In this document: piece after piece, positions 8,021 to 15,210 of the stretch
How positions within the stretch are numbered: position 1 is the stretch's first letter
Layout of the letters: the number at the start of each line of letters is the position of its first letter
Origin: Streptomyces sp. TBY4
Lineage (GTDB): Bacteria; Actinomycetota; Actinomycetes; Streptomycetales; Streptomycetaceae
DNA length: 64,000 nucleotides
Direction of reading: 5' to 3'
Assembly: GCF_024213195.1 (NCBI RefSeq)
Contig: NZ_JANAVF010000012.1
Location: 1-64,000, forward strand
Made by a program: the position numbers and the translations under genes
Notes under the pieces: model-generated
Told to the model about the DNA's origin: nothing
Seen by the model: only the letters and a program-made list of their open reading frames with translations
Databases searched by the model: none

Positions 8021-8365
8021 GTGATTCCCGGTGGTGGCATGCCCGACATGCAGCAGCTGCTCCAGCAGGCCCAGAAGATGCAGCAGGACCTCGCCGTGGC
8101 CCAGGACGAGCTGGCACGCACCGAGGTCGAGGGCCAGGCGGGCGGCGGCCTGGTGAAGGCGACCGTCACCGGTTCCGGTGAGCTGCGCGCGCTGGTGATC
8201 GACCCGAAGGCCGTGGACCCCGAGGACACCGAGACGCTCGCGGACCTGGTGGTCGCGGCGGTCCAGGCGGCCAACGAGAATGCGCAGGCGCTCCAGCAGC
8301 AGAAGCTGGGCCCGCTCGCGCAGGGCCTGGGCGGCGGCAGCGGCATCCCCGGCCTTCCGTTCTAG
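8021..8365 (+). CDS. YbaB/EbfC nucleoid-associated protein
   Basis: This 114-residue protein of the YbaB/EbfC family is a small dimeric DNA-binding protein usually encoded just before recR and linked to recombination. It begins with a Gly/Met-rich tail (MPDMQQLLQQAQKMQQDLA), then has the family's signature VKATVTGSGELRALVIDP and DLVVAAVQAANENAQ, and ends in a Gly/Pro-rich tail. The GTG at 8021 fits the family length of about 100-115 residues. recR follows 60 bases later and is probably co-transcribed. Confidence 0.93.
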   Translation: MIPGGGMPDMQQLLQQAQKMQQDLAVAQDELARTEVEGQAGGGLVKATVTGSGELRALVIDPKAVDPEDTETLADLVVAAVQAANENAQALQQQKLGPLAQGLGGGSGIPGLPF

Positions 8366-8425
8366 CAGTTCCCTCCCGGGCCTCCCCGGCCCGGGCGTTC
8401 CCCCGTCCCGAAAGAAGGCAGTCCG

Positions 8426-9025
8426 TTGTACGAAGGCGTGGTCCAGGACCTGATCGACGAACTGGGCAGGCTGCCCGGCGTCGGGCCCAAGAGCGCGCAG
8501 CGGATCGCCTTCCACATCCTGCAGGCCGAGCCCACCGACGTCCGCCGCCTCGCGCACGCGCTGCTGGAGGTCAAGGACAAGGTCCGGTTCTGCTCGGTGT
8601 GCGGGAACGTGGCGCAGGAGGAGCGGTGCAACATCTGCCGCGATCCGCGCCGCGACCTGTCGGTCATCTGCGTGGTCGAGGAGTCGAAGGACGTCGTCGC
8701 GATCGAGCGGACGCGCGAGTTCCGGGGCCGGTACCACGTCCTCGGCGGCGCGATCAGCCCGATCGAGGGCGTCGGCCCGGACGATCTGCGGATCCGGGAG
8801 CTGCTGGCGCGGCTCGCGGACGGCTCGGTCACCGAGCTGATCATCGCGACCGACCCGAACCTGGAGGGCGAGGCGACCGCCACCTACCTCGCCCGCATGA
8901 TGAAGCCCATGGGCCTCAAGGTCACCCGCCTGGCCAGCGGGCTCCCCGTCGGGGGAGATCTGGAGTACGCGGACGAGGTCACGCTCGGGCGGGCCTTTGA
9001 AGGAAGGCGACTTCTCGATGTCTGA
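8426..9025 (+). CDS. recR: Recombination mediator RecR
   Basis: RecR (199 residues) acts with RecF and RecO to load RecA on gapped DNA. The full domain order is present. An N-terminal helix-hairpin-helix contains LPGVGPKSAQRIAFHIL. A four-Cys zinc finger reads CSVCGN then CNIC. A Toprim domain contains CVVEESKDVVAIERT and IATDPNLEGEATATYL, and a Walker-B-like C-terminal segment follows. The start is TTG at 8426 with AAGAAGG 8-9 bases upstream; no ATG fits the conserved N-terminus. The stop overlaps the next start by 8 bases. Confidence 0.97.
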   Translation: MYEGVVQDLIDELGRLPGVGPKSAQRIAFHILQAEPTDVRRLAHALLEVKDKVRFCSVCGNVAQEERCNICRDPRRDLSVICVVEESKDVVAIERTREFRGRYHVLGGAISPIEGVGPDDLRIRELLARLADGSVTELIIATDPNLEGEATATYLARMMKPMGLKVTRLASGLPVGGDLEYADEVTLGRAFEGRRLLDV

Positions 9026-9665
9026 CGCAACGCTGCACGCCCTGGGACTGGATCCGGACGATTTCGCGGCTTCGATCGCGGACCAGATCGAGTCCTTCAT
9101 CGTCGCGGTCACCGAGGTGGCCAAGGGCGAGGACCCGGACAGCGCCGTGCCCTTCCTCCTCCTGGAGGTGTCCCAGCTGCTGCTGGCGGGCGGCCGGCTG
9201 GGCGCGTACCAGGACGTGCTGCCCGAAGAGCGCTACGAGCCGGACCTCGGCCCGGAGCCGGACGTGGACGACCTGCGCGAGCGGTTCGCGGTGATGCTGG
9301 AGCCGGTCGACGTCTACTCGGAGGTCTTCGACCCCTACGAGCCGCGCAAGGCCCCGGTCCCGCACCGGATCTCCGACGACCTGGCCGACGTGGTCGCCGA
9401 CCTGCGGCACGGGCTCATCCACCACCAGGCGGGCCGGATCACCGAGGCGCTGTGGTGGTGGCAGTTCTCCTACTTCACCAACTGGGGTCCGACGGCCTCG
9501 GCCACGCTGCGCGCCCTCCAGTCGCTGATCGCGCACGTCCGCCTCGACCAGCCGCTGGCCGCCCTGGACGGGCTGGACACGGACGAGGACCTCGCGGAGG
9601 ACGAGCTGGCGGAGCAGGCGGGCCAGGTCATGGCCGAGGAGCTCGGCCAGCTCGGCCGGCGGTGA
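9018..9665 (+). CDS. DUF5063 domain protein
   Basis: This acidic protein of 215 residues matches the DUF5063 family, found in actinobacteria directly after recR. Features are an N-terminal helical region (DDFAASIADQIESFIVAVTE), the segment DDLADVVADLRHGLIHHQ and the aromatic motif EALWWWQFSYFTNWG, then an acidic C-terminal helix. It has no signal peptide or membrane helix. The ATG at 9018 has GGAAGG upstream and lies within recR (8-base overlap), so translation is coupled. The position suggests a link to recombination or repair, but no function is known to me. Confidence 0.85.
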   Translation: MSDATLHALGLDPDDFAASIADQIESFIVAVTEVAKGEDPDSAVPFLLLEVSQLLLAGGRLGAYQDVLPEERYEPDLGPEPDVDDLRERFAVMLEPVDVYSEVFDPYEPRKAPVPHRISDDLADVVADLRHGLIHHQAGRITEALWWWQFSYFTNWGPTASATLRALQSLIAHVRLDQPLAALDGLDTDEDLAEDELAEQAGQVMAEELGQLGRR

Positions 9666-9815
9666 GGTTCCGGCGGTGAGTTTCCAGAAACGGAACCCAT
9701 CGGCGGGGCAACCGGTCTGCTGATCTTTTCGTCTCATGATGTGGTACGAGGCGGTCGTATTGCGGCCGCTCGTTAGACTGCACCAGCAATGAGACGGACT
9801 GAGCGAGGAGCGCAC

Positions 9816-11090
9816 GTGGGCCTTGTCGTGCAGAAGTACGGAGGCTCCTCCGTAGCCGATGCCGAAGGCATCAAGCGTGTTGCCAAGCGGATCGTGGATG
9901 CCAAGAAGAACGGCCACCAGGTGGTCGTCGTGGTTTCCGCGATGGGCGACACGACGGACGAGCTGATCGATCTCGCCGAGCAGGTGTCTCCGATGCCTGC
10001 CGGACGCGAATTCGACATGCTGCTGACCGCCGGAGAGCGGATCTCCATGGCCCTGCTGGCCATGGCGATCAAAAACCTGGGCCACGAGGCCCAGTCGTTC
10101 ACCGGCAGCCAGGCAGGCGTCATCACCGACTCGGTCCACAACAAAGCGCGCATCATCGATGTCACGCCGGGCCGCATCCGCACCGCGCTGGACGAGGGCA
10201 ACATCGCCATCGTCGCCGGCTTCCAGGGTGTGTCGGCCGACAGCAAGGACATCACCACCCTCGGGCGCGGTGGCTCGGACACGACCGCCGTCGCGCTCGC
10301 CGCGGCGCTGGACGCCGAGGTCTGCGAGATCTACACCGATGTCGACGGCGTCTTCACCGCGGACCCCCGCGTCGTGAAGAAGGCCAAGAAGATCGACTGG
10401 ATCAACTCCGAGGACATGCTGGAGCTCGCGGCCTCCGGCTCCAAGGTGCTGCTGCACCGCTGCGTCGAGTACGCGCGCCGCTACAACATCCCGATCCACG
10501 TCCGCTCGTCCTTCTCGGGACTGCCGGGCACCTGGGTCAGCAACGAGAATCCGCAAGGGGACGAGCCGGTGGAGCACGCCATCATCTCCGGAGTCGCTCA
10601 TGACGTCTCCGAAGCCAAGATCACGGTCGTCGGCGTACCGGACAAGCCGGGCGAGGCCGCGGCCATCTTCCGCGCCATCGCGGACGCCGAGATCAACATC
10701 GACATGATCGTGCAGAACGTGTCCGCGGCCTCCACGGGCCTCACGGACATCTCCTTCACCCTCCCCAAGGCCGAGGGCCACAAGGCCATCGACGCCCTGG
10801 AGAAGGCGAAGGCCACCATCGGCTTCGAGTCCCTGCGCTACGACGACCAGATCGGCAAGATCTCCCTGGTCGGCGCGGGCATGAAGACCAACCCGGGCGT
10901 CACCGCCTCGTTCTTCCAGGCGCTGTCCGACGCGGGCGTCAACATCGAGCTGATCTCCACCTCGGAGATCCGCATCTCGGTCGTGACCCGCCAGGACGAC
11001 GTCAACGAGGCCGTCCGCGCCGTGCACTCGGCCTTCGGGCTCGACTCCGACAGCGACGAAGCCGTCGTCTACGGAGGCACGGGACGTTGA
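9816..11090 (+). CDS. ask: Aspartate kinase (aspartokinase), alpha subunit
   Basis: Aspartokinase phosphorylates L-aspartate with ATP, the first step to lysine, threonine, methionine and diaminopimelate. The 424-residue protein has the kinase signature VQKYGGSSVADAEGI at the N-terminus, LGRGGSDTTAVALAAAL, the substrate region TDVDGVFTADPR, and two C-terminal ACT domains (ITVVGVPDKPGEAAAIF and ISLVGAGMKTNPGV). GTG 9816 is chosen because GAGGAG lies 5 bases upstream and the family starts at this residue; the ATG at 9789 adds nine residues without support. An internal start at 10569 probably yields a separate beta subunit. The asd gene overlaps by 4 bases. Confidence 0.96.
   Translation: MGLVVQKYGGSSVADAEGIKRVAKRIVDAKKNGHQVVVVVSAMGDTTDELIDLAEQVSPMPAGREFDMLLTAGERISMALLAMAIKNLGHEAQSFTGSQAGVITDSVHNKARIIDVTPGRIRTALDEGNIAIVAGFQGVSADSKDITTLGRGGSDTTAVALAAALDAEVCEIYTDVDGVFTADPRVVKKAKKIDWINSEDMLELAASGSKVLLHRCVEYARRYNIPIHVRSSFSGLPGTWVSNENPQGDEPVEHAIISGVAHDVSEAKITVVGVPDKPGEAAAIFRAIADAEINIDMIVQNVSAASTGLTDISFTLPKAEGHKAIDALEKAKATIGFESLRYDDQIGKISLVGAGMKTNPGVTASFFQALSDAGVNIELISTSEIRISVVTRQDDVNEAVRAVHSAFGLDSDSDEAVVYGGTGR
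10569..11090 (+). CDS. Internal in-frame start: aspartokinase beta subunit
   Basis: GTG 10569 lies in frame inside ask with AAGGGG 8 bases upstream (10555-10560). It would give a protein of about 173 residues starting VEHAIISGVAHDVSEAKI that contains only the two ACT regulatory domains. In Corynebacterium glutamicum LysC, the separately translated beta subunit begins at the equivalent residues and binds the feedback inhibitors. The site and spacing are seen here; translation from it is inferred by homology. Confidence 0.6.
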   Translation: MEHAIISGVAHDVSEAKITVVGVPDKPGEAAAIFRAIADAEINIDMIVQNVSAASTGLTDISFTLPKAEGHKAIDALEKAKATIGFESLRYDDQIGKISLVGAGMKTNPGVTASFFQALSDAGVNIELISTSEIRISVVTRQDDVNEAVRAVHSAFGLDSDSDEAVVYGGTGR

Positions 11091-12181
11091 GCGAAGCCGC
11101 GGCCCGGTCCGCCCCGGCCCCGGCGCTCGCCGTGGTCGGGGCGACCGGAGCCGTCGGCTCCGTGCTGCTCCAGATGCTGTCCCAGCGGGCCGACGTCTGG
11201 GGCGACGTACGCCTGATCGCCTCCTCGCGCTCGGCCGGTCGCCGGCTGACCGTGCGCGGGACGGAGACCGAGGTGCTCGCCCTCACCGAAGACGCCTTCG
11301 ACGGCCTCGGTGCGGGCGACATCGCGCTCTTCCTGACACCGGCCGAGGTCTCGGCCCGGTGGGCTCCCGTGGTCACCGCGCGCGGAGCCGTCGTGGTGGA
11401 CCAGTCCGCGGCCTTCCGCGAGGACCCCGAGGTGCCGCTCGTGGTGCCCGAGGTGAACGGGCACGCGGTCCGTATCCGGCCGCGCGGGATCGTCGCCGGT
11501 CCCGACTGCGTGGCCGCGGCGATGATCGCGGCGCTGGGCGCGCTGCACGCCGAGTACGCACTGGCCGAGCTGGCCGTCTCCTCGTACCAGGCCGCGAGCG
11601 CCGCCGGCCGGGCCGGAGCGGAGGCGCTGCGCCGCCAGCTGTCCCTGGTCGCCGGCAGTTCCCTGGGGGAGCATCCCGGGGACGTGCGCCGGGCCGTGGG
11701 CGAGGACACCGGGCCCTTCGCCGGTCCGCTCGTGCTCAACGTGGTGCCGTGGTCCGGTGAGCTCCGCGAGGACGGCTGGTCCTCGCACGAGCTGGCCGTA
11801 CGGGCGCAGGTGCGCCGGATCCTGGACCTGGCGGAGCTGCCGGTCTCCGTGACCTGCGTACAGGTACCCGTACTGACCGGGCACTCGCTGACCGTACGGG
11901 CCCGGTTCGAGGGCACCGTCGAGGCGGCGCACGCCCGGGAGATCCTGGAATCGGCGCCCGGGGTGGTCCTGGTGGACGACCCCGCGGCGGGGGAGTTCCC
12001 GACTCCGTCGGACGCCGCGGGGACGGATCCGGCCTGGGTGGGACGGCTGCGGCGCTCGCTCGACGACCCGCGCTCACTGGAGTTCTTCGTCTGCGCGGAC
12101 AACCTCCGTCAGGGCGCTGCGCTCAATGCCACACAAACTGCGGAGCTGATCGCAGCTGATTTTGGCTCCTTCAGTTTGTAG
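11087..12181 (+). CDS. asd: Aspartate-semialdehyde dehydrogenase
   Basis: This 364-residue enzyme reduces beta-aspartyl phosphate, the product of the upstream ask gene, to aspartate semialdehyde with NADPH. It has the Rossmann motif VVGATGAVGSVLLQML, the active-site Cys141 in AGPDCVAAAM (the common form is PNC, here PDC), SSYQAASAAG, and the catalytic His segment VPVLTGHSLTVRA. The start is TTG 11087, overlapping the ask stop as TTGA. The sequence is rather divergent from the usual enzyme, so it may be one of two asd paralogues. Substrate pathway and context make the call firm. Confidence 0.92.
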   Translation: MSEAAARSAPAPALAVVGATGAVGSVLLQMLSQRADVWGDVRLIASSRSAGRRLTVRGTETEVLALTEDAFDGLGAGDIALFLTPAEVSARWAPVVTARGAVVVDQSAAFREDPEVPLVVPEVNGHAVRIRPRGIVAGPDCVAAAMIAALGALHAEYALAELAVSSYQAASAAGRAGAEALRRQLSLVAGSSLGEHPGDVRRAVGEDTGPFAGPLVLNVVPWSGELREDGWSSHELAVRAQVRRILDLAELPVSVTCVQVPVLTGHSLTVRARFEGTVEAAHAREILESAPGVVLVDDPAAGEFPTPSDAAGTDPAWVGRLRRSLDDPRSLEFFVCADNLRQGAALNATQTAELIAADFGSFSL

Positions 12182-12341
12182 GATCATCGTTAAGACCTTG
12201 ATCGAGGTGATGGCCCGACGGCTGCCGTCGTAGTGACGACGCGCGCCCGGGTGAGCGGCTACGCAAGAAGACGATGAGAACCCCGCCGATGAATCTGCCG
12301 TGCGCGTACAACCTTGTCGGCGGGACGCGCGTCCAACTGGC

Positions 12342-13172
12342 GTGGCAGAAGCATTGCTCGAACTCCCCGTCGTCCGGGCGCGCACCGGGACCCTTCCGGT
12401 CCCGTCGCGCCCGCGGTCCCGTGCGCCCGGTGGGCTCCCGGTGATCGTTCCCGTTCCGCCCGCCGCGACGGCGTCGGGAGCTCCCCTGCTGCCCGGGGTG
12501 CCCGCCGCGCCCGGCACCGGTGCGTCCGGACCGGCCACGGAGGGCCTGGTGCCCGGGCCGCGCGACAGCGCGGAGGACACCGGGAGCACGAAGACGGCCG
12601 AGCCCGCCGAGCCCGCCGAGCCCGCCGACGCGGCGGCCGAGCCGGCCGAGGAGGCCAAGCCGGCCGAGGTGATCGCGGGAACCACCGTCGACCACCTCAC
12701 GGAGACCTACCAGGCCCACTACCGCTCGCTCCTGGGCCTCGCCGCGCTGCTCCTCGACGACACCGCCTCCTGCGAGGACGTCGTCCAGGAGGCGTTCATC
12801 CGTGTCCACTCGGCCCGCAACAAGGTCCGGGACCGGGACAAGACCCTGGCCTACCTGCGCCAGACCGTCGTCAACCTTTCGCGCTCCACCCTGCGCCGCC
12901 GCATCCTCGGCCTGAAGCTCCTGTCGAAGCCGATGCCGGACATGGCGAGCGCCGAGGAGGGGGCGTACGACCTGCTGGAACGGGACGATCTCATCAAGGC
13001 GATGCGAGGGCTCCAGCGACGCCAGCGCGAGGTGCTGGTGCTGCGGTACTTCGCGGACATGACGGAAGTCCAGGTGGCCGACACCCTCGGCCTGTCGCTC
13101 GGTTCGGTCAAGGCGTACGGATCGCGGGGCATTGCCGCGCTGCGGGTGGCGATGGAGGCTGCGCAATCATGA
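12342..13172 (+). CDS. SigE-family (ECF-type) RNA polymerase sigma factor
   Basis: This group IV sigma factor has an unusually long, low-complexity N-terminus rich in Ala, Pro and Glu (an AEPAEPAEPA repeat) of about 125 residues before the conserved core. Region 2 reads YQAHYRSLLGLAALLLDD and CEDVVQEAFIRVHSA; region 4 reads LQRRQREVLVLRYFADM and LGLSLGSVKAYGSRGIAAL. The start is uncertain: GTG 12342 or an in-frame GTG near 12441 both lack a strong ribosome site. The stop overlaps the start of the next gene (ATGA), which encodes a membrane protein and is a candidate partner or regulator. Confidence 0.85.
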   Translation: MAEALLELPVVRARTGTLPVPSRPRSRAPGGLPVIVPVPPAATASGAPLLPGVPAAPGTGASGPATEGLVPGPRDSAEDTGSTKTAEPAEPAEPADAAAEPAEEAKPAEVIAGTTVDHLTETYQAHYRSLLGLAALLLDDTASCEDVVQEAFIRVHSARNKVRDRDKTLAYLRQTVVNLSRSTLRRRILGLKLLSKPMPDMASAEEGAYDLLERDDLIKAMRGLQRRQREVLVLRYFADMTEVQVADTLGLSLGSVKAYGSRGIAALRVAMEAAQS

Positions 13173-14308
13173 GTGGGGACCGCAAGACGAACGACGCCGA
13201 GTTCCGGCGGCTGACCGGTCTGACCGGCCTGTCCGGCGGATCCGGCTCCGAGCCCGCGGGTGACGAGGACGCGCTGCGCGACCTGCTGCGCGGGGCCGTC
13301 GGCGGGATCGAACCCTCCGGCGACGCGCTGGAGCGGCTGCGGTACGCGGTCCCCGCGCGCCGGGTCCGCAACCGGCGGATCCTCGTCGCCGCGGCGGCGG
13401 CCGTGGTGGTGCTGGGCGGCTCGGTCCCGGTGGGCCTGTACCTGACCTCCGGGACGGGCGCGAACTCCGACCGTTCCACCATGGCGGGCCACGGACAGAC
13501 GGCCGGAAACGAGAACGGCGGCTCCGGCCTGCACCAGAACGGCTCCTCACGTCCGAAGCCCAAGAGGTCCTCCGACAAGGACAAGGACAAAGACAAGGAC
13601 AAGGACAAGGAGGACGCGGAGAACGGCGCCAGCGCCGCGCCGGTCCCCCCGGGCAGCGTCCTCCCGAGCGTCGGCGGGCCGAACATCACCCCGCCCCGCG
13701 CCCCCTCTCCCGTCCCCGGCACCACCGGCTCCGTCGGCGGCGGTCTGCTGCCCCCGCCCGCGTCCTCGATCGTGCCCAACTGCGCCCTGAACCAGCTCGG
13801 AGTGTCGGGCAGCACCCGCGCCCCGTCGGCCGACGGCAAGATCTACGGCAGCTTCAAGGTCACCAACGTGTCCTCGCGCGGCTGTACGGTCCGCGGCCCG
13901 GAGGCCCTGGCGGCCGGCCCGGCCTACCAGGGCGGCGCCCCGGTGACCGTCGTCAGCCACGTCACGGGCGATCCGGCGACCGGGCTGCTGCCCGACCCGT
14001 CGGTGGAGTCCCTGCGGTTCGTGGTCGCGCCGAACGGACAGTACGAGGTCCGCTTCGCGTGGGTGCCGCCGGAGGGCGGCTGTCCCGCCGCGAGCGGTAC
14101 CGGGGGCGGAACGCCGGAGGAGGGCACCGCGGGCACCCCGGACGCCGGGACGGGCACGGGCCAGGTCCAGGCGGAGGTCCCGCCGCTCGGCGCGGTGGTC
14201 GCCCACACGCCGAACCCGGACGGCCCCGACGGCCCGACGACGCAGCTGACCATCCCGGAGGCGTGCGGCGGAACGGTCTACCGGACGGGCGTCATCCCGC
14301 TCAGGTAG
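13169..14308 (+). CDS. Membrane-anchored protein with DUF4232-like domain
   Basis: This 379-residue protein has a cytosolic N-terminus (~70 residues, with LRDLLRGAVGGIEPSGDAL) and one transmembrane helix near residues 72-90 (ILVAAAAAVVVLGGSVPVGL). A disordered linker with six Lys-Asp pairs follows. The extracytoplasmic C-terminal domain has the DUF4232-type pattern FKVTNVSSRGCTVRGPE with paired Cys residues. It is translationally coupled to the upstream sigma factor (ATGA overlap), the usual place for a membrane regulator of an ECF sigma factor. However, no zinc-type anti-sigma motif (HxxxCxxC) is present, so that role is inference only. Confidence 0.7.
   Translation: MSGDRKTNDAEFRRLTGLTGLSGGSGSEPAGDEDALRDLLRGAVGGIEPSGDALERLRYAVPARRVRNRRILVAAAAAVVVLGGSVPVGLYLTSGTGANSDRSTMAGHGQTAGNENGGSGLHQNGSSRPKPKRSSDKDKDKDKDKDKEDAENGASAAPVPPGSVLPSVGGPNITPPRAPSPVPGTTGSVGGGLLPPPASSIVPNCALNQLGVSGSTRAPSADGKIYGSFKVTNVSSRGCTVRGPEALAAGPAYQGGAPVTVVSHVTGDPATGLLPDPSVESLRFVVAPNGQYEVRFAWVPPEGGCPAASGTGGGTPEEGTAGTPDAGTGTGQVQAEVPPLGAVVAHTPNPDGPDGPTTQLTIPEACGGTVYRTGVIPLR
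13574..13609 (+). repeat. GACAAG hexamer microsatellite in coding sequence
   Basis: Six tandem copies of GACAAG (one copy reads GACAAA) encode alternating Asp-Lys in the linker of the membrane protein. The copy number could vary between strains without a frameshift. Confidence 0.9.
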
Positions 14309-14315
14309 GCGATCC

Positions 14316-15143
14316 CTACAACTGCGCGGACTGCGCGGACTGGGCGGAGCCGGCCCCGGCCGGCTCCGGCTCCGCCGGGGCGTCGGCGGCATCGGCGAGG
14401 AGGCCCGCCTCCGCGTCGCGCAGGGTCTCCACCTCGCGCCGGTACAGCCGGAACCACATGAAGAGCACGAACGCGGCGAAGACGAACCACTCGCCGGTGT
14501 AGCCGAGGTTCTGGAAGGCCTTCAGGTCGAGCCCGGTGTTGGCCGGAGCCTGCGCCGGTACGGGAACCATCCCGTCGGCGGGGGTCTGCACGGTCAGCCA
14601 GGCGTCGTACAGGCCGTACGGCACGATGTTGACGAGCGAGGCGGCGCCGATGACGCCGAGCTGCCCGGCCGGCAGCCCGCCCGCGGAGTGCACGCCCTTG
14701 CTGGTGGAGTTCTCGGAGGCCTGGAGCGCGCCCGTCACCTCGACCCGCCCGGTCGGCGGGGCCGGGGCCCGGCGCGCGTCGGCGGTGCCGGGCAGCCAGC
14801 CCCGGACCACGGGTACGGCCTTGCCGCTGTCGGTCCGGAGCAGGGTCAGGACGTAGAACCCGTCCTTCCCGTCGAGCCGCCGCTCGGGGACGAGGAGCTG
14901 GTCGGCGTACTCCCCGGAGGCCGAGGCGAGCCGTCCGGAGGTCTGCTTGTCCACCGGGAGCAGCGATTCCAGCGGCGTGGCCGCCTGTTCGGCGGGGCGT
15001 GCGCTGGTCGCCTCCTTGTGGGTGTCGACGCGGTCCTCGAACCGGCCGAGCTGCCAGGTCCCCATGAACAGGCAGAAGGGAACGCCGAGCGCGACGAAGA
15101 CGTTGATCCCCCACCAGCGCGGGGTCAGGAGAAACCGGTGCAC
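14316..15143 (-). CDS. SURF1 family protein
   Basis: SURF1/Shy1 proteins assist cytochrome c oxidase assembly in the membrane. This protein of about 275 residues starts with FLLTPRWWGINVFVALGVPFC, cited here as FLLTPRWWG then a transmembrane helix, and continues with the family mark GTWQLGRFEDR. It has a large extracytoplasmic loop containing VPVVRGWLPG, and a second helix near the C-terminus (WFVFAAFVLFMWFRLYRREVE, shortened WFVFAAFVLFMWFRLY). GTG 15143 is preferred over GTG 15167 because a GGTGGTGGGG run lies just upstream. It lies 67 bases after the S9 peptidase gene on the same strand. Confidence 0.88.
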   Translation of the reverse strand: MHRFLLTPRWWGINVFVALGVPFCLFMGTWQLGRFEDRVDTHKEATSARPAEQAATPLESLLPVDKQTSGRLASASGEYADQLLVPERRLDGKDGFYVLTLLRTDSGKAVPVVRGWLPGTADARRAPAPPTGRVEVTGALQASENSTSKGVHSAGGLPAGQLGVIGAASLVNIVPYGLYDAWLTVQTPADGMVPVPAQAPANTGLDLKAFQNLGYTGEWFVFAAFVLFMWFRLYRREVETLRDAEAGLLADAADAPAEPEPAGAGSAQSAQSAQL

Positions 15144-15210
15144 CCCACCACCGTACGGGGGGTGCACCGGTTCGCCGGTGGCGGGGCCCCGCGAGGGCCC
15201 GGGCGACGGC

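Noticed and set aside
9689..9715. ECF-type promoter (GGAAC then GTCT) before ask
   Set aside because: The spacer is 18 bases, longer than the usual 15-17 for the cGTCt form, and such matches are frequent by chance in this DNA.
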